Below are positions 21,120 through 31,231 of a stretch of DNA of 64,000 bases, piece after piece. How positions within the stretch are numbered: position 1 is the first letter of the stretch; the number at the start of each line of letters is the position of its first letter. The notes beneath the pieces were generated by a model. It did no database searches and had not been told where the DNA came from. It worked only from the letters and a program-made list of their open reading frames with translations. Location of the stretch: positions 1 through 64,000 of the forward strand of contig DLQD01000030.1 of NCBI GenBank assembly GCA_002480015.1, given 5' to 3'. This stretch comes from Opitutia bacterium UBA7441 (GTDB lineage: Bacteria; Verrucomicrobiota; Verrucomicrobiia; Opitutales; Coraliomargaritaceae). A program made the translations under genes and the position numbers.

Positions 21120-22472
21120 ATGCCACACCGCGTATTAATTTTAGACGACGATGCCGACTTTAATAGTCTGCTTACCGATATTTTCGAGCAGGCCGATTAC
21201 AATGTCACCTCACTGATGGATCCGATTGAAGCGATCGAGGCCTTCCGCGATAGGGAATACGACCTCATCGTGACCGACCATAAAATGCCTGAGATGACTG
21301 GGGCTGAGTTCATGAAGGCGGTTAAGAAAGTCCGCCCTGAGGTCCCCGTCATCATGGTCTCCGGGTATTTGGAAAATGATACCATTCGTGAGCTCATTAG
21401 CGAAGGCGTCGGCGGAGTCTTTCTCAAGCCGCTCAACATTTTCTCTCTACTCAAGCGAACCGCTGAATTGATCGAAGAGACCCAGAAACTACAAGACTCC
21501 TCGGCTAGTGATGGAGAGGGTGCGGACGGTGAGGACGCGGGTAAGCATCTAGGTTTTAGCTTCCGCTCTTACCCCTGTAAGTCGGGTGCCTCTGCTTCGT
21601 TTGCAGAACGTCTCTACAGTCTGCGTAATTTCATATCCATGCTATCACTCATCGGTGAGCCGGGCATGCACTACCGAAGTATTTGCGAGGATATTCTTAA
21701 TTTTTATGAAAGCGACGCTGAGCATTTTATCTACCTAAGCCCTGGCACCTTTGATGAGGCGCAGGCTCTTTCCTTGATTGAGGCCGCACAAAAAGAAGGT
21801 GCCGAACGGGTGACATGTGTGCTGCTTGATTTGCTGTCAATGAACGAGGCACAAAGGGTGATCGCGACTAAACTTGCCAAGCACGAGGGGGCATTCGAGG
21901 CACTCGCCGTCGTGCTTCGGACTATTTTCTGTGTCAGTGGCGATCTCGATTCACTCTTTGATGAGGGGCTGATCGACGAAAACCTCTACATCCTTATGGG
22001 TACAACCGAAGTTCGGGTGCCGCCTCTTCGGGAGTGCAGCGTCGATGTCGGCATCATGGCGCAACAACTGGTTGTCGAGATCGCGCGGGAGAAATCGCTC
22101 GCCGCCGTGCCGCGTTTCGAACGCTCTGCTCGGGATCTCTTCCGGCAGCAGACATGGGGACGAAATTACGAAGAGCTTCGCGCTACTGTGCGTAAGATCA
22201 TCGACGATAATCCCGGCGACATGATCACACACGCAGCCGTTAAATCTGCACTACAAGTGTCCGAGCTTGCTTCTCCCCGGGATCGCCTTGAGTCGCATCT
22301 TTTGGGTCAGCAGGTAGACTACCTGCGTGCAGTCTCTATTCTCTTTAATGGGGATCGCAGTAAGATTGCTGGCTTCTTTGGCGCCGATGAGAGTGCCATC
22401 GAAGCCAAGCTGAAATGCCCGCAGGATTCGATTTTTAGTAGAGAATACACACTATGGCCGGACGAATATTAG
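21120..22472 (+). CDS. Receiver protein with degenerate NtrC-like C-terminus (1)
   Basis: A 450-residue protein. Residues 1-120 are a complete response-regulator receiver: acidic pocket D9-D11, phospho-acceptor D53 (VTDHKMP), S81 and K103. A linker leads to a region of about 300 residues arranged like the AAA+ domain of NtrC-type activators (a PPLRECSVDVGIMAQQL segment and an R-finger-like RNYEELRATV near the end). It has no Walker A, no DE Walker B and no GAFTGA loop. It should sense phosphorylation but not hydrolyse ATP or drive sigma-54. It ends in a short Fis-like tail. The next gene overlaps it by 19 bases. Confidence 0.75.
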   Translation: MPHRVLILDDDADFNSLLTDIFEQADYNVTSLMDPIEAIEAFRDREYDLIVTDHKMPEMTGAEFMKAVKKVRPEVPVIMVSGYLENDTIRELISEGVGGVFLKPLNIFSLLKRTAELIEETQKLQDSSASDGEGADGEDAGKHLGFSFRSYPCKSGASASFAERLYSLRNFISMLSLIGEPGMHYRSICEDILNFYESDAEHFIYLSPGTFDEAQALSLIEAAQKEGAERVTCVLLDLLSMNEAQRVIATKLAKHEGAFEALAVVLRTIFCVSGDLDSLFDEGLIDENLYILMGTTEVRVPPLRECSVDVGIMAQQLVVEIAREKSLAAVPRFERSARDLFRQQTWGRNYEELRATVRKIIDDNPGDMITHAAVKSALQVSELASPRDRLESHLLGQQVDYLRAVSILFNGDRSKIAGFFGADESAIEAKLKCPQDSIFSREYTLWPDEY

Positions 22473-23761
22473 TTTTAGACGACGAAGAGAATTACGCAGT
22501 GATGCTGCAGGATCTGCTCCGTGAAAATAATTACCTTGTCGATATGGCCACCCGCCCCGAGCGAGCCATCACACAACTGGAGGAGATTCCATACGATCTT
22601 GTAATCTCTGATTATAAGATGCCAGTGATGGATGGTGCAGATTTCTTGAAGAAAGCCCGCGAGCTGTATCCGAATCTTCCCTTTATCCTTGTGTCGGGCC
22701 TCATGAATACGCCGGAACTTGTCAAAGTCGCGAATATGAGTGTGACGCTCGTGATGGAGAAGCCATTGGATACTGGAGCCTTTTTGCAGCAAGTCTCGCG
22801 CTTCTCTGAGCCTTTAACGGATGAGGAAAAAGAGCAACTGGTTCAGGAGGGTAAGTCGGCCGCCGCGGCCACGGCGGCGTTGAGCTTTCCTGAAGAGCCG
22901 CGCTTTTTCAGTGCGAGCAACTTTATAAGCCACCGCTTTTTGCAAAAAGCTTGGTCGATCGCCAAGGAAGGCCGAGAACTTTTCATTCATGAGCCGAGAG
23001 GGGGGGATTCTGAACTCGCGCTCAAAGACCTGTCTCGCTGGCGGGGGAATGTGGATATGCCTGTGGAGATTATCCAGCTGGCTGATTCGAACGATGAAGC
23101 CATCGGACAGGTGCGTGCGGTGCTCTCCGATTTTGAAAAGAGCCGCCTGATTGGAGTGCGATTGCTCTCCGCTTTTGACATAGATCGTGCACGCAAGCTG
23201 AGCGAGCTTGTGCATCGCGAAGTAGAAGGCAGTCACTCTGCACTTTTGGCCTATATCGTCTCTGGCGACAGTGGGGTCAAAGAGTTTGTTGACGCTGTCG
23301 GCCAGGACGCTTTGGTTTTGCCCCCTCTATGCCTGCGTCCGAGCGACCTCGCCGTCTATGCACGACGCATCGCACGGGTTGCCGCAGAACGAGCTGGCTC
23401 CAATAAAGGCCGAGAGTTTACGCCGGAGGCAGCCTATGCTTTGCTTAGCTACGAATGGCCGGGGAACTATAAGCAGATACAAGAAGTCTTTCAAGTGGCA
23501 GTGCCGGCCGGGAAAGATGAGCCATTGACGCTCGAAGCACTCAAGCAAGCATTGGGGCAGAATCTCGAACCCGTCGCGGCAGGAGAGCGCATTGCCGCAC
23601 TCATGAAGTCCGAGCAAGGCCGTTATCTCAATTTTCAGTTAGAGCAAGAAGGATTCAGCGTTGCAGAACTCGGCAAAAAGCTTAAACTAGCAACTATTAT
23701 TCAAACTAAAGACGACCTTCATAATATGCCTCTCCTCCGTAGCGAGCTCGGCCACATCTGA
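22454..23761 (+). CDS. Receiver protein with degenerate NtrC-like C-terminus (2)
   Basis: A 435-residue paralog of the preceding gene with the same plan. The receiver has D9/D10, phospho-acceptor D53 (ISDYKMP), S81 and K103. The C-terminal part follows an NtrC-like order (LCLRPSDLAVYARRI, then LLSYEWPGNYKQIQEVF near residue 335, then a helical Fis-like tail). Walker A, Walker B and GAFTGA motifs are missing. The WPGN-N segment is a diverged form of the WPGNVREL motif of true activators. It overlaps the upstream paralog by 19 bases and lies 48 bases before the PilB/GspE gene. The two may form a heteromer. Confidence 0.75.
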   Translation: MAGRILVLDDEENYAVMLQDLLRENNYLVDMATRPERAITQLEEIPYDLVISDYKMPVMDGADFLKKARELYPNLPFILVSGLMNTPELVKVANMSVTLVMEKPLDTGAFLQQVSRFSEPLTDEEKEQLVQEGKSAAAATAALSFPEEPRFFSASNFISHRFLQKAWSIAKEGRELFIHEPRGGDSELALKDLSRWRGNVDMPVEIIQLADSNDEAIGQVRAVLSDFEKSRLIGVRLLSAFDIDRARKLSELVHREVEGSHSALLAYIVSGDSGVKEFVDAVGQDALVLPPLCLRPSDLAVYARRIARVAAERAGSNKGREFTPEAAYALLSYEWPGNYKQIQEVFQVAVPAGKDEPLTLEALKQALGQNLEPVAAGERIAALMKSEQGRYLNFQLEQEGFSVAELGKKLKLATIIQTKDDLHNMPLLRSELGHI

Positions 23762-23809
23762 AGACAGACTTTTTACTTATTCTTATCCCACTCGCCCCTT
23801 AATTAATCA

Positions 23810-25567
23810 ATGGCCTTAGCTCGTATCCAAACTGCTATCTTGGAGAACCTTCTCCAGATGGGTCATTTGACTGACGTGCAATTTAAGAGCATCATCGAGA
23901 CGGATGAGGAGATGTCTGGTGAGGCTATAGAAACGCTCTTGGCGACCGAGTTTAAGATCACACAAAACCAACTGCTTTTTGCCAAAAGCAAGGCCTTTGA
24001 TCTCTCTCCGATCAACATCAAACGCTATAAGCTCACCGAGACGACCTTCTCGAAGCTGGAGAAAGACTTTTGCCAGGAAAATAAAGTCCTTCCGCTTGGT
24101 TTCGCCGGAGATTATATCATCATCGCGCTGAGTAACCCATTTGACCTTCGGGTGACGTCTAAGGTTCAAGACCTGTCTGGCATGAAGGTGGCGGTGCTGC
24201 TGGGGTTGCAGTCGGAGATTGATAAAGTGCTAGATGATAAGAGTGACCAGCACCAAGCGGTTGGTTTTGGCGATGTCGTCGAAGCACTGGGTGCTGATTT
24301 CGAGAGCAAGGATGAACTCGATGATGAAGATTTCTCAGATGAGGAATCTGCGCCCATCATCAAACTTGCCAACCGCATCATTGAGGAGGCCTACTTTTCC
24401 GGTGGAAGTGATATTCATATCGAGCCCTTTGAAAAAGAGACTCGTGTGCGCGTCCGAGTCGATGGCGTCTTGCTGAATCGCTTGGCGATTCCGCCCGCTG
24501 CCTCTGGTGCGCTTCTTGCGCGTTTGAAAGTTATGGCGCAACTGGATATCGCTGAAAGGAGATTGCCCCAGGATGGACGTATCATCTTTAAACAATTTAA
24601 TAAAAAGGGGATCGACGTCGACCTTCGTGTTTCGACCGCGCCGCTGAATCACGGCGAAGGTATTGTCATGCGTATCTTAGATAAGCAAAAAAGTACTTTG
24701 CCTCTGCCTGCCCTTGGGTTCTCGGAACGTAATTTGAGCTTATATCGCGATTTGATTGAACGTCCTTATGGCATGATCCTCCACTGCGGCCCCACGGGTT
24801 CCGGTAAGTCGATGACACTTTATTCGGCGCTTAACGAAATCAATACCTCGGATGTATGTATTCGCACGGCAGAAGATCCGATCGAGTATACTCTGCCGGG
24901 TCTCTTGCAGATGCAAATGCAGCGTAAGATCGGCCTTACTTTCGCCTCTGCACTCCGTGCTTTTCTCCGCCAGGATCCGGATGTCATTCTGGTCGGTGAG
25001 ATTCGTGACCGCGAAACGGCGGGTATCGCAGTTGAAGCTGCGCTCACCGGTCACTTGCTTTTCAGTACGCTCCACACAAATGACGCGCCGACCACGGTCT
25101 CTCGTCTCACGGAAATGGGGATCGAGCCTTTCATGATTTCGGCTTCGCTTATCTGTGTTTGTGCGCAGCGCCTAATGCGCCGGGTTTGTAAAACCTGTAA
25201 GAAAAATTACCTGCAAGAGGGAAATGAGGCGGAGATTATGATGCGAGCGCTTAGTTGGACTGGTAAAGTGCCCGGTAAGAGTGAAGATGGATGCCCAGCT
25301 TGCGGAGGTAACGGCTACAAAGGCCGTGTTGGTATCCACGAACTTATGGCGACCAGTGAAGAATTGATTAGAGGTATCAACGCCGGAGAAGAAGCCGCTA
25401 TTATTAAGCGGATTGCCATGCGGAACGGGATGATGACACTCCATCAGGATAGTATGCTTAAAGTGAAGGAAGGCCTTACGACGATGGAAGAAGCCATCGG
25501 GACGGTGCCGCCCGACATGGAAGAATACGAAATCGACCACAACATTGAGCTGCCTAAGGGCTCTTAG
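23810..25567 (+). CDS. PilB/GspE-family secretion ATPase
   Basis: A 585-residue hexameric ATPase that powers type IV pilus extension or type II secretion. The N-terminal MshEN domain (about 1-140) is followed by an acidic linker, then the catalytic domain. Walker A is GPTGSGKS at 327-334, the Walker B/Glu region is [13 protein letters not shown] near 392-404, and Asp and His boxes are present. A four-Cys zinc element (CKTCKK ... CPACGG) is in the C-terminal part. PilB and GspE cannot be separated firmly, because no pilin or secretin gene lies in the window. Confidence 0.9.
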   Translation: MALARIQTAILENLLQMGHLTDVQFKSIIETDEEMSGEAIETLLATEFKITQNQLLFAKSKAFDLSPINIKRYKLTETTFSKLEKDFCQENKVLPLGFAGDYIIIALSNPFDLRVTSKVQDLSGMKVAVLLGLQSEIDKVLDDKSDQHQAVGFGDVVEALGADFESKDELDDEDFSDEESAPIIKLANRIIEEAYFSGGSDIHIEPFEKETRVRVRVDGVLLNRLAIPPAASGALLARLKVMAQLDIAERRLPQDGRIIFKQFNKKGIDVDLRVSTAPLNHGEGIVMRILDKQKSTLPLPALGFSERNLSLYRDLIERPYGMILHCGPTGSGKSMTLYSALNEINTSDVCIRTAEDPIEYTLPGLLQMQMQRKIGLTFASALRAFLRQDPDVILVGEIRDRETAGIAVEAALTGHLLFSTLHTNDAPTTVSRLTEMGIEPFMISASLICVCAQRLMRRVCKTCKKNYLQEGNEAEIMMRALSWTGKVPGKSEDGCPACGGNGYKGRVGIHELMATSEELIRGINAGEEAAIIKRIAMRNGMMTLHQDSMLKVKEGLTTMEEAIGTVPPDMEEYEIDHNIELPKGS

Positions 25568-25616
25568 AAAAAAGTCAAAAGGAAGTGAGGACTGCTGGCC
25601 TCCTCTGATCAAATGG

Positions 25617-27395
25617 CTACATTCGCTCCAGCGGCTTTAGGCCGAGCAACTCCAGCCCTGTCTTCAAGATGGTGCGGGTACGAGCGCACAGAATCAGTCG
25701 GCGGGCTTTGACTGCCTCGTCGTCGACCATGACTTTATCGGCATTGTAGAAGCCGCTGTAGGCGCCGGCCAGTTCGTAGAGATAAGTGCAAAGGAAGTGA
25801 GGACGGAGGTCGTTTAGTGTTAATTCGAGTGCGGTGACGAAGCCCATCAGCTTGCGGGCGAGGATCAGTTCGGCCTCGGTCTCGGCCGGGCTGGCGCCTT
25901 CGATCGGTGCTTCAGGATCAAGGCCGACCTTGCGGAAGATGCTGTTGATGCGAGCGATGGCGTAGAGGAGGTAGGGCGCGGTGTTGCCTTCGAAACTGAG
26001 CAGGCGATCCCAGCTGAAAACATAGTCCTGCGTGCGGTTGCTGGAGAGGTCGGCATACTTCATCGCGCCTACGCCGACGGACTCGGCAATCGCTCTGCGT
26101 TCGTCTTCAGGTAGGTCTGGATTTTTCGCCGTGACGACTTCGTAGGCTCGGCTCCGAGCTTCGTCGAGTAGTTCCTGTAGCTTAATCGACTCTCCCGATT
26201 TGGTTTTGAAAGGCTTTTTGTCTGCCCCGAGAATCGTGCCCCAGAAGACGTGGCTCATTTCGGGTAGTGGATAGCCCTTGGCTTTGAACCATTTTTTAGT
26301 TGTGAGAAAAAGCAGCTGGAAGTGGTCCTGCTGGCGCGCGTCGGTCAGATAAATGATTTCCTCCGCCTTGAACTCCCGCACCCGGTAGAGCACGGTAGCG
26401 AGGTCGGTCGAGGCGTAGTTGCTGGCACCATCGCTCTTGCGGATGTTGAAGGGGTAGGGGCGCTCGTTGTCGCGCGAGAATTTCTTGACCTCGTCGTGCC
26501 AGACCACGAGGGCGCCTTCGCTCTCTTCTGCTAGGCCCACCTCGGTCAACTCGTCGTAGATGCGCTGCACTTTATCGCGATAGAAGGACTCGCCGAGGGT
26601 AATGTCCACTTCGACGCCCATTTGGACGAAAAGCTTGTCAAAAGCGACCTTGGAAATCTCCACAATTTGTTTCCAAATTCGAGTGTTTTCGAGGTCTCCA
26701 TTTTGTAATTTGACTAGCTCATTGCGGGAGACGTCACGCAGTTCGGGCTGTTTGCTTTCGAGCGCAGACCCCTCTTTATAGAGTTTATCAAGTGTGACTA
26801 GCGCGTCGTCCCCCAGCGTCGTGAGGTCGATGCCCTCGTGCTTGATCTTCATGATCAGCGTGCCGAAGTTGGTACCCCAGTCGCCGATATGGTTGTCGCG
26901 GATGAGGTCGGCCCCGCAGAAGTCGAGTAGGCGGGCGATGGCTTGGCCGATGACCATAGGGCGGAGGTGCCCGATGTGGGCTTGCTTGGCCGTGTTCGCG
27001 CTGGGGTAGTCGATCACGATCCGGCGGCCTTGCTTTAACTCCTTTGCGCCGCTCTGGTAGTCGGCCTTGGTCGAGTAGTCAAGCTGCCACTGCCAGAGGA
27101 AGGTGTTTGATAGTTTGAAGTTGATAAAGCCGGGGCCCGCGAGTGCGAGTTCGATCAGTTCCGGGTCAAATTGTCCGGAGGCCAGCGCCGCGTCGATTAG
27201 CTTTTGCCCCAGCTCACGAGGATTCAAGTCATTCTTCTTCGCATAGCCGAGCACCCCGTTTGCTTGGTAATCGCCGAATTTCGGATCAGCTGGGCGCACA
27301 CCAGGCTCGAAGTCGGCGCTGAAGCCTTCGGTCGTTGCCGCCACTTGGCGGAGAGTTTGCTCGATAGCATGAGAGGGATTGAACCAAACGGACAT
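25617..27395 (-). CDS. argS: Arginyl-tRNA synthetase
   Basis: A 592-residue class Ia enzyme that charges tRNA(Arg). The N-terminal ArgRS-specific domain (about 1-95) is followed by HIGH (AKQAHIGHLRP near residue 130), the catalytic Rossmann fold, and the C-terminal DALR anticodon-binding domain ending in LGLKPLERM. The ATG at 27395 (MSVWFNPS) is chosen over an upstream in-frame start at 27476. It converges with the PilB gene. Confidence 0.96.
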   Translation of the reverse strand: MSVWFNPSHAIEQTLRQVAATTEGFSADFEPGVRPADPKFGDYQANGVLGYAKKNDLNPRELGQKLIDAALASGQFDPELIELALAGPGFINFKLSNTFLWQWQLDYSTKADYQSGAKELKQGRRIVIDYPSANTAKQAHIGHLRPMVIGQAIARLLDFCGADLIRDNHIGDWGTNFGTLIMKIKHEGIDLTTLGDDALVTLDKLYKEGSALESKQPELRDVSRNELVKLQNGDLENTRIWKQIVEISKVAFDKLFVQMGVEVDITLGESFYRDKVQRIYDELTEVGLAEESEGALVVWHDEVKKFSRDNERPYPFNIRKSDGASNYASTDLATVLYRVREFKAEEIIYLTDARQQDHFQLLFLTTKKWFKAKGYPLPEMSHVFWGTILGADKKPFKTKSGESIKLQELLDEARSRAYEVVTAKNPDLPEDERRAIAESVGVGAMKYADLSSNRTQDYVFSWDRLLSFEGNTAPYLLYAIARINSIFRKVGLDPEAPIEGASPAETEAELILARKLMGFVTALELTLNDLRPHFLCTYLYELAGAYSGFYNADKVMVDDEAVKARRLILCARTRTILKTGLELLGLKPLERM

Positions 27396-27503
27396 GGCGG
27401 ATAGGCAAGAAGCTGTTTGAGGTAGGTCAAGCTTGAAGCATCTAAATAAATACACAGGGTATTTATATGTTGACATGTGTAACTAGAGCTCGAGGATGTA
27501 AGA

Positions 27504-28502
27504 ATGAGCAATCGAAGGCGCCTGTTGTTGAGTGACCGTTCTGCGGTTTATCATGTAATGAGCCGTACGGCGTATCGGTCGCTGTTGTTTGGCAATGAAG
27601 AGAAAGAGATTTTTGTTCGCTTGCTCTTTCAGCAAGCGGTCTTTGCGGGTATCGAAGTGCTGGGTTATTGCATCATGGGGAATCACATCCACTTGCTCTT
27701 GCGTGTTTCGCCTGTCGATTCGTTGGCGGATGAGGTTCTTTTAAATCGTTACCGTCAATTTTATGGGTTGGAAAAAGCACCTCAATCCAGCTATGGGGTT
27801 AAAGAGCTGCAAGATGTCCTGAGTAAAGGAGGCCGCGAGGCGGAGACAGCGCGGAGCCGTATCCTTTCACGTATGGGTGATCTTCCGGCTTTTATGCGTG
27901 AATTGAAACAGCGTTTTACCATATGGTATAACCACCGGCATGAAAACAAGGGAACGATATGGGCCGCTCGCTACAAAAGTTTGTTGGTCGAGGACTCACC
28001 AGAAAGCCTGACCCGAGTGGCGGCGTATTTGGATCTGAACCCGGTTCGTGCCGGTTTGGTTGAGGACCCTCAAGATTACCGATGGTGCGGCTACGCCGCA
28101 GCGATGGGCGGGAATCGGTTGATGCGTTCAGCTTTAATTGCGCTGTTCGGGTCAAAGCGAGACTTTAAAGAAAGCCTGAAGAGTTACCGACTTATTATGT
28201 TCGGTAAGGGCTACCAGAGCAAATGTGAGGCAAGTTCGGATGCCGGGACTATATCGCCCGAAAAGCTCGAGGCAGTTCTTCGGCAGGGAGGGAGCCTCCC
28301 TCTGAATGAATTACTCCGTTTGAGGATACGCTATTTCACTGATGGGCTCGCGCTTGGGTCGAAATCCTTCATCGATTCAGTGTTTCAGATGCACCGGCCC
28401 GCATTCGGAAAGCGACGATCCAAGTCGGGCACCGCCTTGCCTCCGGAAACCTGGGGGCAATTATACACGATGCGTAATCTGAAGAAGAGAGTATATGCCT
28501 AG
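27504..28502 (+). CDS. REP-associated tyrosine transposase (RAYT)
   Basis: A 332-residue member of the Y1-transposase family. The HUH metal motif is H61-I-H63 (MGNHIHLLL), and the likely catalytic Tyr is near Y142 (FTIWYNHRHENKGTIW). The LNPVRAGLV segment and the ARYKSLLVE stretch are RAYT signatures. The C-terminal part (about 230-332) may be an extra DNA-binding domain. RAYTs are single-copy and chromosomal; they mobilise short palindromic REP sequences rather than themselves. GTAG-footed palindromes in this window (2516, 9883, 34337, 35813, 37555, 44289) are candidate substrates. No flanking terminal repeats are evident. Confidence 0.9.
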   Translation: MSNRRRLLLSDRSAVYHVMSRTAYRSLLFGNEEKEIFVRLLFQQAVFAGIEVLGYCIMGNHIHLLLRVSPVDSLADEVLLNRYRQFYGLEKAPQSSYGVKELQDVLSKGGREAETARSRILSRMGDLPAFMRELKQRFTIWYNHRHENKGTIWAARYKSLLVEDSPESLTRVAAYLDLNPVRAGLVEDPQDYRWCGYAAAMGGNRLMRSALIALFGSKRDFKESLKSYRLIMFGKGYQSKCEASSDAGTISPEKLEAVLRQGGSLPLNELLRLRIRYFTDGLALGSKSFIDSVFQMHRPAFGKRRSKSGTALPPETWGQLYTMRNLKKRVYA

Positions 28503-28617
28503 CTAAAGTTGTTATCAGTTAGGCACACCTAGTCATCAACTTGAGTTCGAATCGTAACAAACAGAGGGATCGACATCTTACCGAATCGACACATCTTTTC
28601 TTGTGTTTTAAATCTTT

Positions 28618-29022
28618 ATGAACACAGAAGAGATCGATCCATGTATCCACAAAAATAAGGGCATCAAGCGTGTCTTTAAAGCGTTCTTTTATTCGCTTGA
28701 AGGTTTGGCCTCTTCTATGAAGCACGAGGCTGCATTCCGGCAAGAAGCCCTATTGGCCGTTATTCTAATTCCAGCTTCGTTCCTTTTACACGTGCCGATC
28801 GCCCAACACCTCGTCTTAGTGGCTAGCGTTATTCTTGTGCTCATCGTCGAGCTGATCAACTCCTCGATCGAGGCGGTGGTCGACGATATTTCCTTACGCA
28901 ACCGTCCACTAGCCAAACGTGCCAAGGACATGGGTAGCGCGGCTGTCTTACTCAGCCTGCTCAATTGCCTGATTTGCTGGGCCTCAGTCATTACTCTGAA
29001 CTGGAGTCAGTTGTTCGCCTAG
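28618..29022 (+). CDS. dgkA: Diacylglycerol kinase
   Basis: A 134-residue integral membrane kinase with three membrane helices that phosphorylates diacylglycerol to phosphatidate, recycling lipid from envelope biosynthesis. The conserved region EAAFRQE near residue 38 and the signature ELINSSIEAVVDD...KRAKDMGSAAV (about 78-115) are clear. The N-terminus is about 15 residues longer than typical DgkA. trmL begins 5 bases after the stop. Confidence 0.9.
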   Translation: MNTEEIDPCIHKNKGIKRVFKAFFYSLEGLASSMKHEAAFRQEALLAVILIPASFLLHVPIAQHLVLVASVILVLIVELINSSIEAVVDDISLRNRPLAKRAKDMGSAAVLLSLLNCLICWASVITLNWSQLFA

Positions 29023-29027
29023 ATTCC

Positions 29028-29480
29028 ATGTTGCATATCATCTTATTCAATCCGGAGATCCCGCAAAACACCGGCAACATCGGTCGGCTTTGCGCTATTA
29101 CCGAGAGCCGTCTTCACTTGATCCATCCGCTCGGTTTCACGATCACTGACAAACATCTCAAACGCAGCGGAATGGACTACTGGAACTCGCTCGACGTACA
29201 CCATCACGAAAGTTGGGAGACCTTTGAGGTCAGTTCTACCGCACCCAAGCGTCTCTGGCTACTTAGCACCAAGGCCGAACATGCGTATTGGGATGTCGAA
29301 TACGCGGATGGCGACGGTCTCGTCTTTGGTAGCGAAGGTCACGGTGCGCCCGACTGGCTCCACGCCAAACTGGCTGGTGAGCGGCTGACCATTCCGCACA
29401 AGAACGACACTCTGCGTTCGCTCAATCTCTCGACCTCCGTCGGTATTGTGACTTACGAAGCGCTGAGGCAGTTGCGTTGA
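29028..29480 (+). CDS. trmL: tRNA (cytidine/uridine-34 2'-O)-methyltransferase TrmL
   Basis: A 150-residue SPOUT methyltransferase that methylates the wobble-base ribose of certain leucine tRNAs. Signatures are NPEIPQNTGNIGRL at the N-terminus, GSEGHGAPD near residue 103 and IPHKNDTLRSLNLSTSVGI near 123. Length matches the family. The ATG at 29028 is preferred over an earlier in-frame start at 28965 that lies inside dgkA. Confidence 0.93.
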   Translation: MLHIILFNPEIPQNTGNIGRLCAITESRLHLIHPLGFTITDKHLKRSGMDYWNSLDVHHHESWETFEVSSTAPKRLWLLSTKAEHAYWDVEYADGDGLVFGSEGHGAPDWLHAKLAGERLTIPHKNDTLRSLNLSTSVGIVTYEALRQLR

Positions 29481-30069
29481 TTGTATCCAACTGGACTTAG
29501 GTCTCACGGTATTTTCATTTTCAAATCACGCTGATTTATCTCATCTTGAAGCATTATTTTTGAGTACAAAACCACGAGACACCGCTAGCCGCTAGCGTAT
29601 TATCTCGACTGTCTTATTTAGCCTCATTGTCTTGCTGGGAATTGCTTTTGTCGGCGATTGCGGACGCTCTTGATATGAGCCAGATGACAATGGATTGATT
29701 GCGAATCATTGGCCTGCTCCAGGCCGGGCAAAAGAATGGACTCTGCAAGCTCGTTTACAATATGGATCGCTATGCCTTCTGTACCGCTGAGTGGCTAGAG
29801 AGCCCGCAAAAGCGGCCTACAGCCCAAATAACGATCAAAATCAAAGTAAAGATGAATCAGGCCAAAAAAATAACTAACCATTATAACGTAATTATATCTA
29901 AAAAAACCTTAAGTATAGCCAAGCTTTGATGCATTACATGGTGGGTCTATCTGTTTTTTAGTAGTTAGAATACTCAAACAGTCCACCAGCCTGCTGATTC
30001 CGTTTTGAGGTGGATAACTGTTTTTGGCGATAACGGAAGTAGTTGTCTGCAGGCGCAACACTTTAGATT
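29481..30069. other. Decayed AT-rich intergenic stretch
   Basis: About 590 bases with no gene I can support. A weak plus-strand frame at 29699-29929 (TTG start, 76 residues) has Lys-rich, low-complexity ends and could be a relic: a frame just upstream reads ADALDMSQMTMD, reminiscent of a helix-turn-helix piece, and stops at 29696-29698. Composition changes to AT-rich after about 29830. It separates trmL from the converging DegT-family gene. Confidence 0.4.
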
Positions 30070-31182
30070 CTAAGTCGCCATTTCGTGCTCGATCACCGTT
30101 TCGATGATGCGGTCTTGGTCGTCAGCTGTAAGGTAGGGGTGAAAAGGTAGGCTGATGACCTCTTGGCTGGCCTTATCAGTGTTGGGGAAATCCTTCTTGG
30201 CGCAAGGCAGGTCAGCGAAGACGGCTTGCTGGTGCAGCGGCTTTCGGTAGTAGACTGCGCTGGGGATGTCTTTGGCTTTGAGTGCTGCACCGAGGCTGTC
30301 GCGGTTTTTCGGGCGAATGGTGTACTGCGCGTAAATATGGGTGTTACCGGGGTGGATGGTGGGCACGGTGGTGTAGTCTTTGAGCGCTTCCGAGTAGCGT
30401 GCCCCGACTTGTTGGCGGAGTGTGATCTCCTCGTCGCGGAAGTTGGGGAACTTGGCGTGGATAATGGCGGCTTGTAGGCTGTCGCAGCGGCCGTTGGTGC
30501 CGAGGACGTAGTGCGATTCGCGCTCTTTGCAGCCGTGGTTGGTCACGGCGCGGATGGTCTCGGCCAGTTCGGGGTCAGCCGTAAAGACGGCGCCGCCGTC
30601 TCCATAACCGCCGAGCGGCTTGGCAGGGAAGAAGCTGGTTGTGGCGACTATCCCCGCGGAGCCAGCCTTGCGGCCGTTTTGCTCGGCGCCGAAACTCTGA
30701 GCGGCGTCTTCGATGATTTTCAAGCCGTGCTTTTGAGCGATCGCTTCGAGTGCGGGGTAGTCGGCCATTTGGCCGAAGAGGTCCACGGGGATGATGGCCT
30801 TAGTTCTGGCTGTGATGACTTTCTCGACTTCTTTTGAATCAATATTGTAGGTCTCGAGCTCGATGTCGGCGAAGACGGGCGTCGCGCCGACGAGTGCGAT
30901 GGTCTCAGCCGTGCTGATCCAGGTGAAAGGCGTGGTGATGACTTCGTCGCCCGGGCCTATGCCGAGTGCCCGCAGGGCAATTTCGAGCGCCATTGTGCCG
31001 CTGGCCACGGCGACGCAGTGCAGCGGTTTGTCGGGCGTTCCGAGGAACTCACCGAGAGCGGCTTCGAGTGCGTACACTTCGGGGCCGTTGATGTAGCGGC
31101 CGTGCTCGAATACTTTAGCGACGGCTGCGTCGATTGTGTCCGCGCTGCGCGCGTGGATGGTTTTGATGTCGATGAATTGCAT
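30070..31182 (-). CDS. DegT/DnrJ/EryC1-family sugar aminotransferase
   Basis: A 370-residue PLP-dependent aminotransferase. The PLP Lys is in SFFPAKPLGGYGDGG (about residue 185). GTMALEIALRALGIGPGDEVI and EDAAQSFGAE are family hallmarks. The closest named relatives I can suggest are WbpE/WlbC-type enzymes that aminate UDP-3-keto-sugars for surface polysaccharide, but the exact sugar is unknown. No other sugar genes adjoin it; instead, remnants of a nucleotidyltransferase-like gene and a glycosyltransferase lie upstream, suggesting a larger surface-sugar locus has decayed. Confidence 0.85.
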   Translation of the reverse strand: MQFIDIKTIHARSADTIDAAVAKVFEHGRYINGPEVYALEAALGEFLGTPDKPLHCVAVASGTMALEIALRALGIGPGDEVITTPFTWISTAETIALVGATPVFADIELETYNIDSKEVEKVITARTKAIIPVDLFGQMADYPALEAIAQKHGLKIIEDAAQSFGAEQNGRKAGSAGIVATTSFFPAKPLGGYGDGGAVFTADPELAETIRAVTNHGCKERESHYVLGTNGRCDSLQAAIIHAKFPNFRDEEITLRQQVGARYSEALKDYTTVPTIHPGNTHIYAQYTIRPKNRDSLGAALKAKDIPSAVYYRKPLHQQAVFADLPCAKKDFPNTDKASQEVISLPFHPYLTADDQDRIIETVIEHEMAT

Positions 31183-31231
31183 AAAGACTTATAAAGCTTC
31201 GGTGATTTGAGGTGTCTTTACTGAAAAAAGG

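Noticed and set aside
27396..28617. RAYT region as an insertion sequence
   Set aside because: No terminal inverted repeats or target duplications, and RAYTs are normally single chromosomal genes rather than IS elements.
29699..29929. Small 76-residue open frame
   Set aside because: TTG start, low-complexity Lys-rich end, no motif; treated as a possible relic only.
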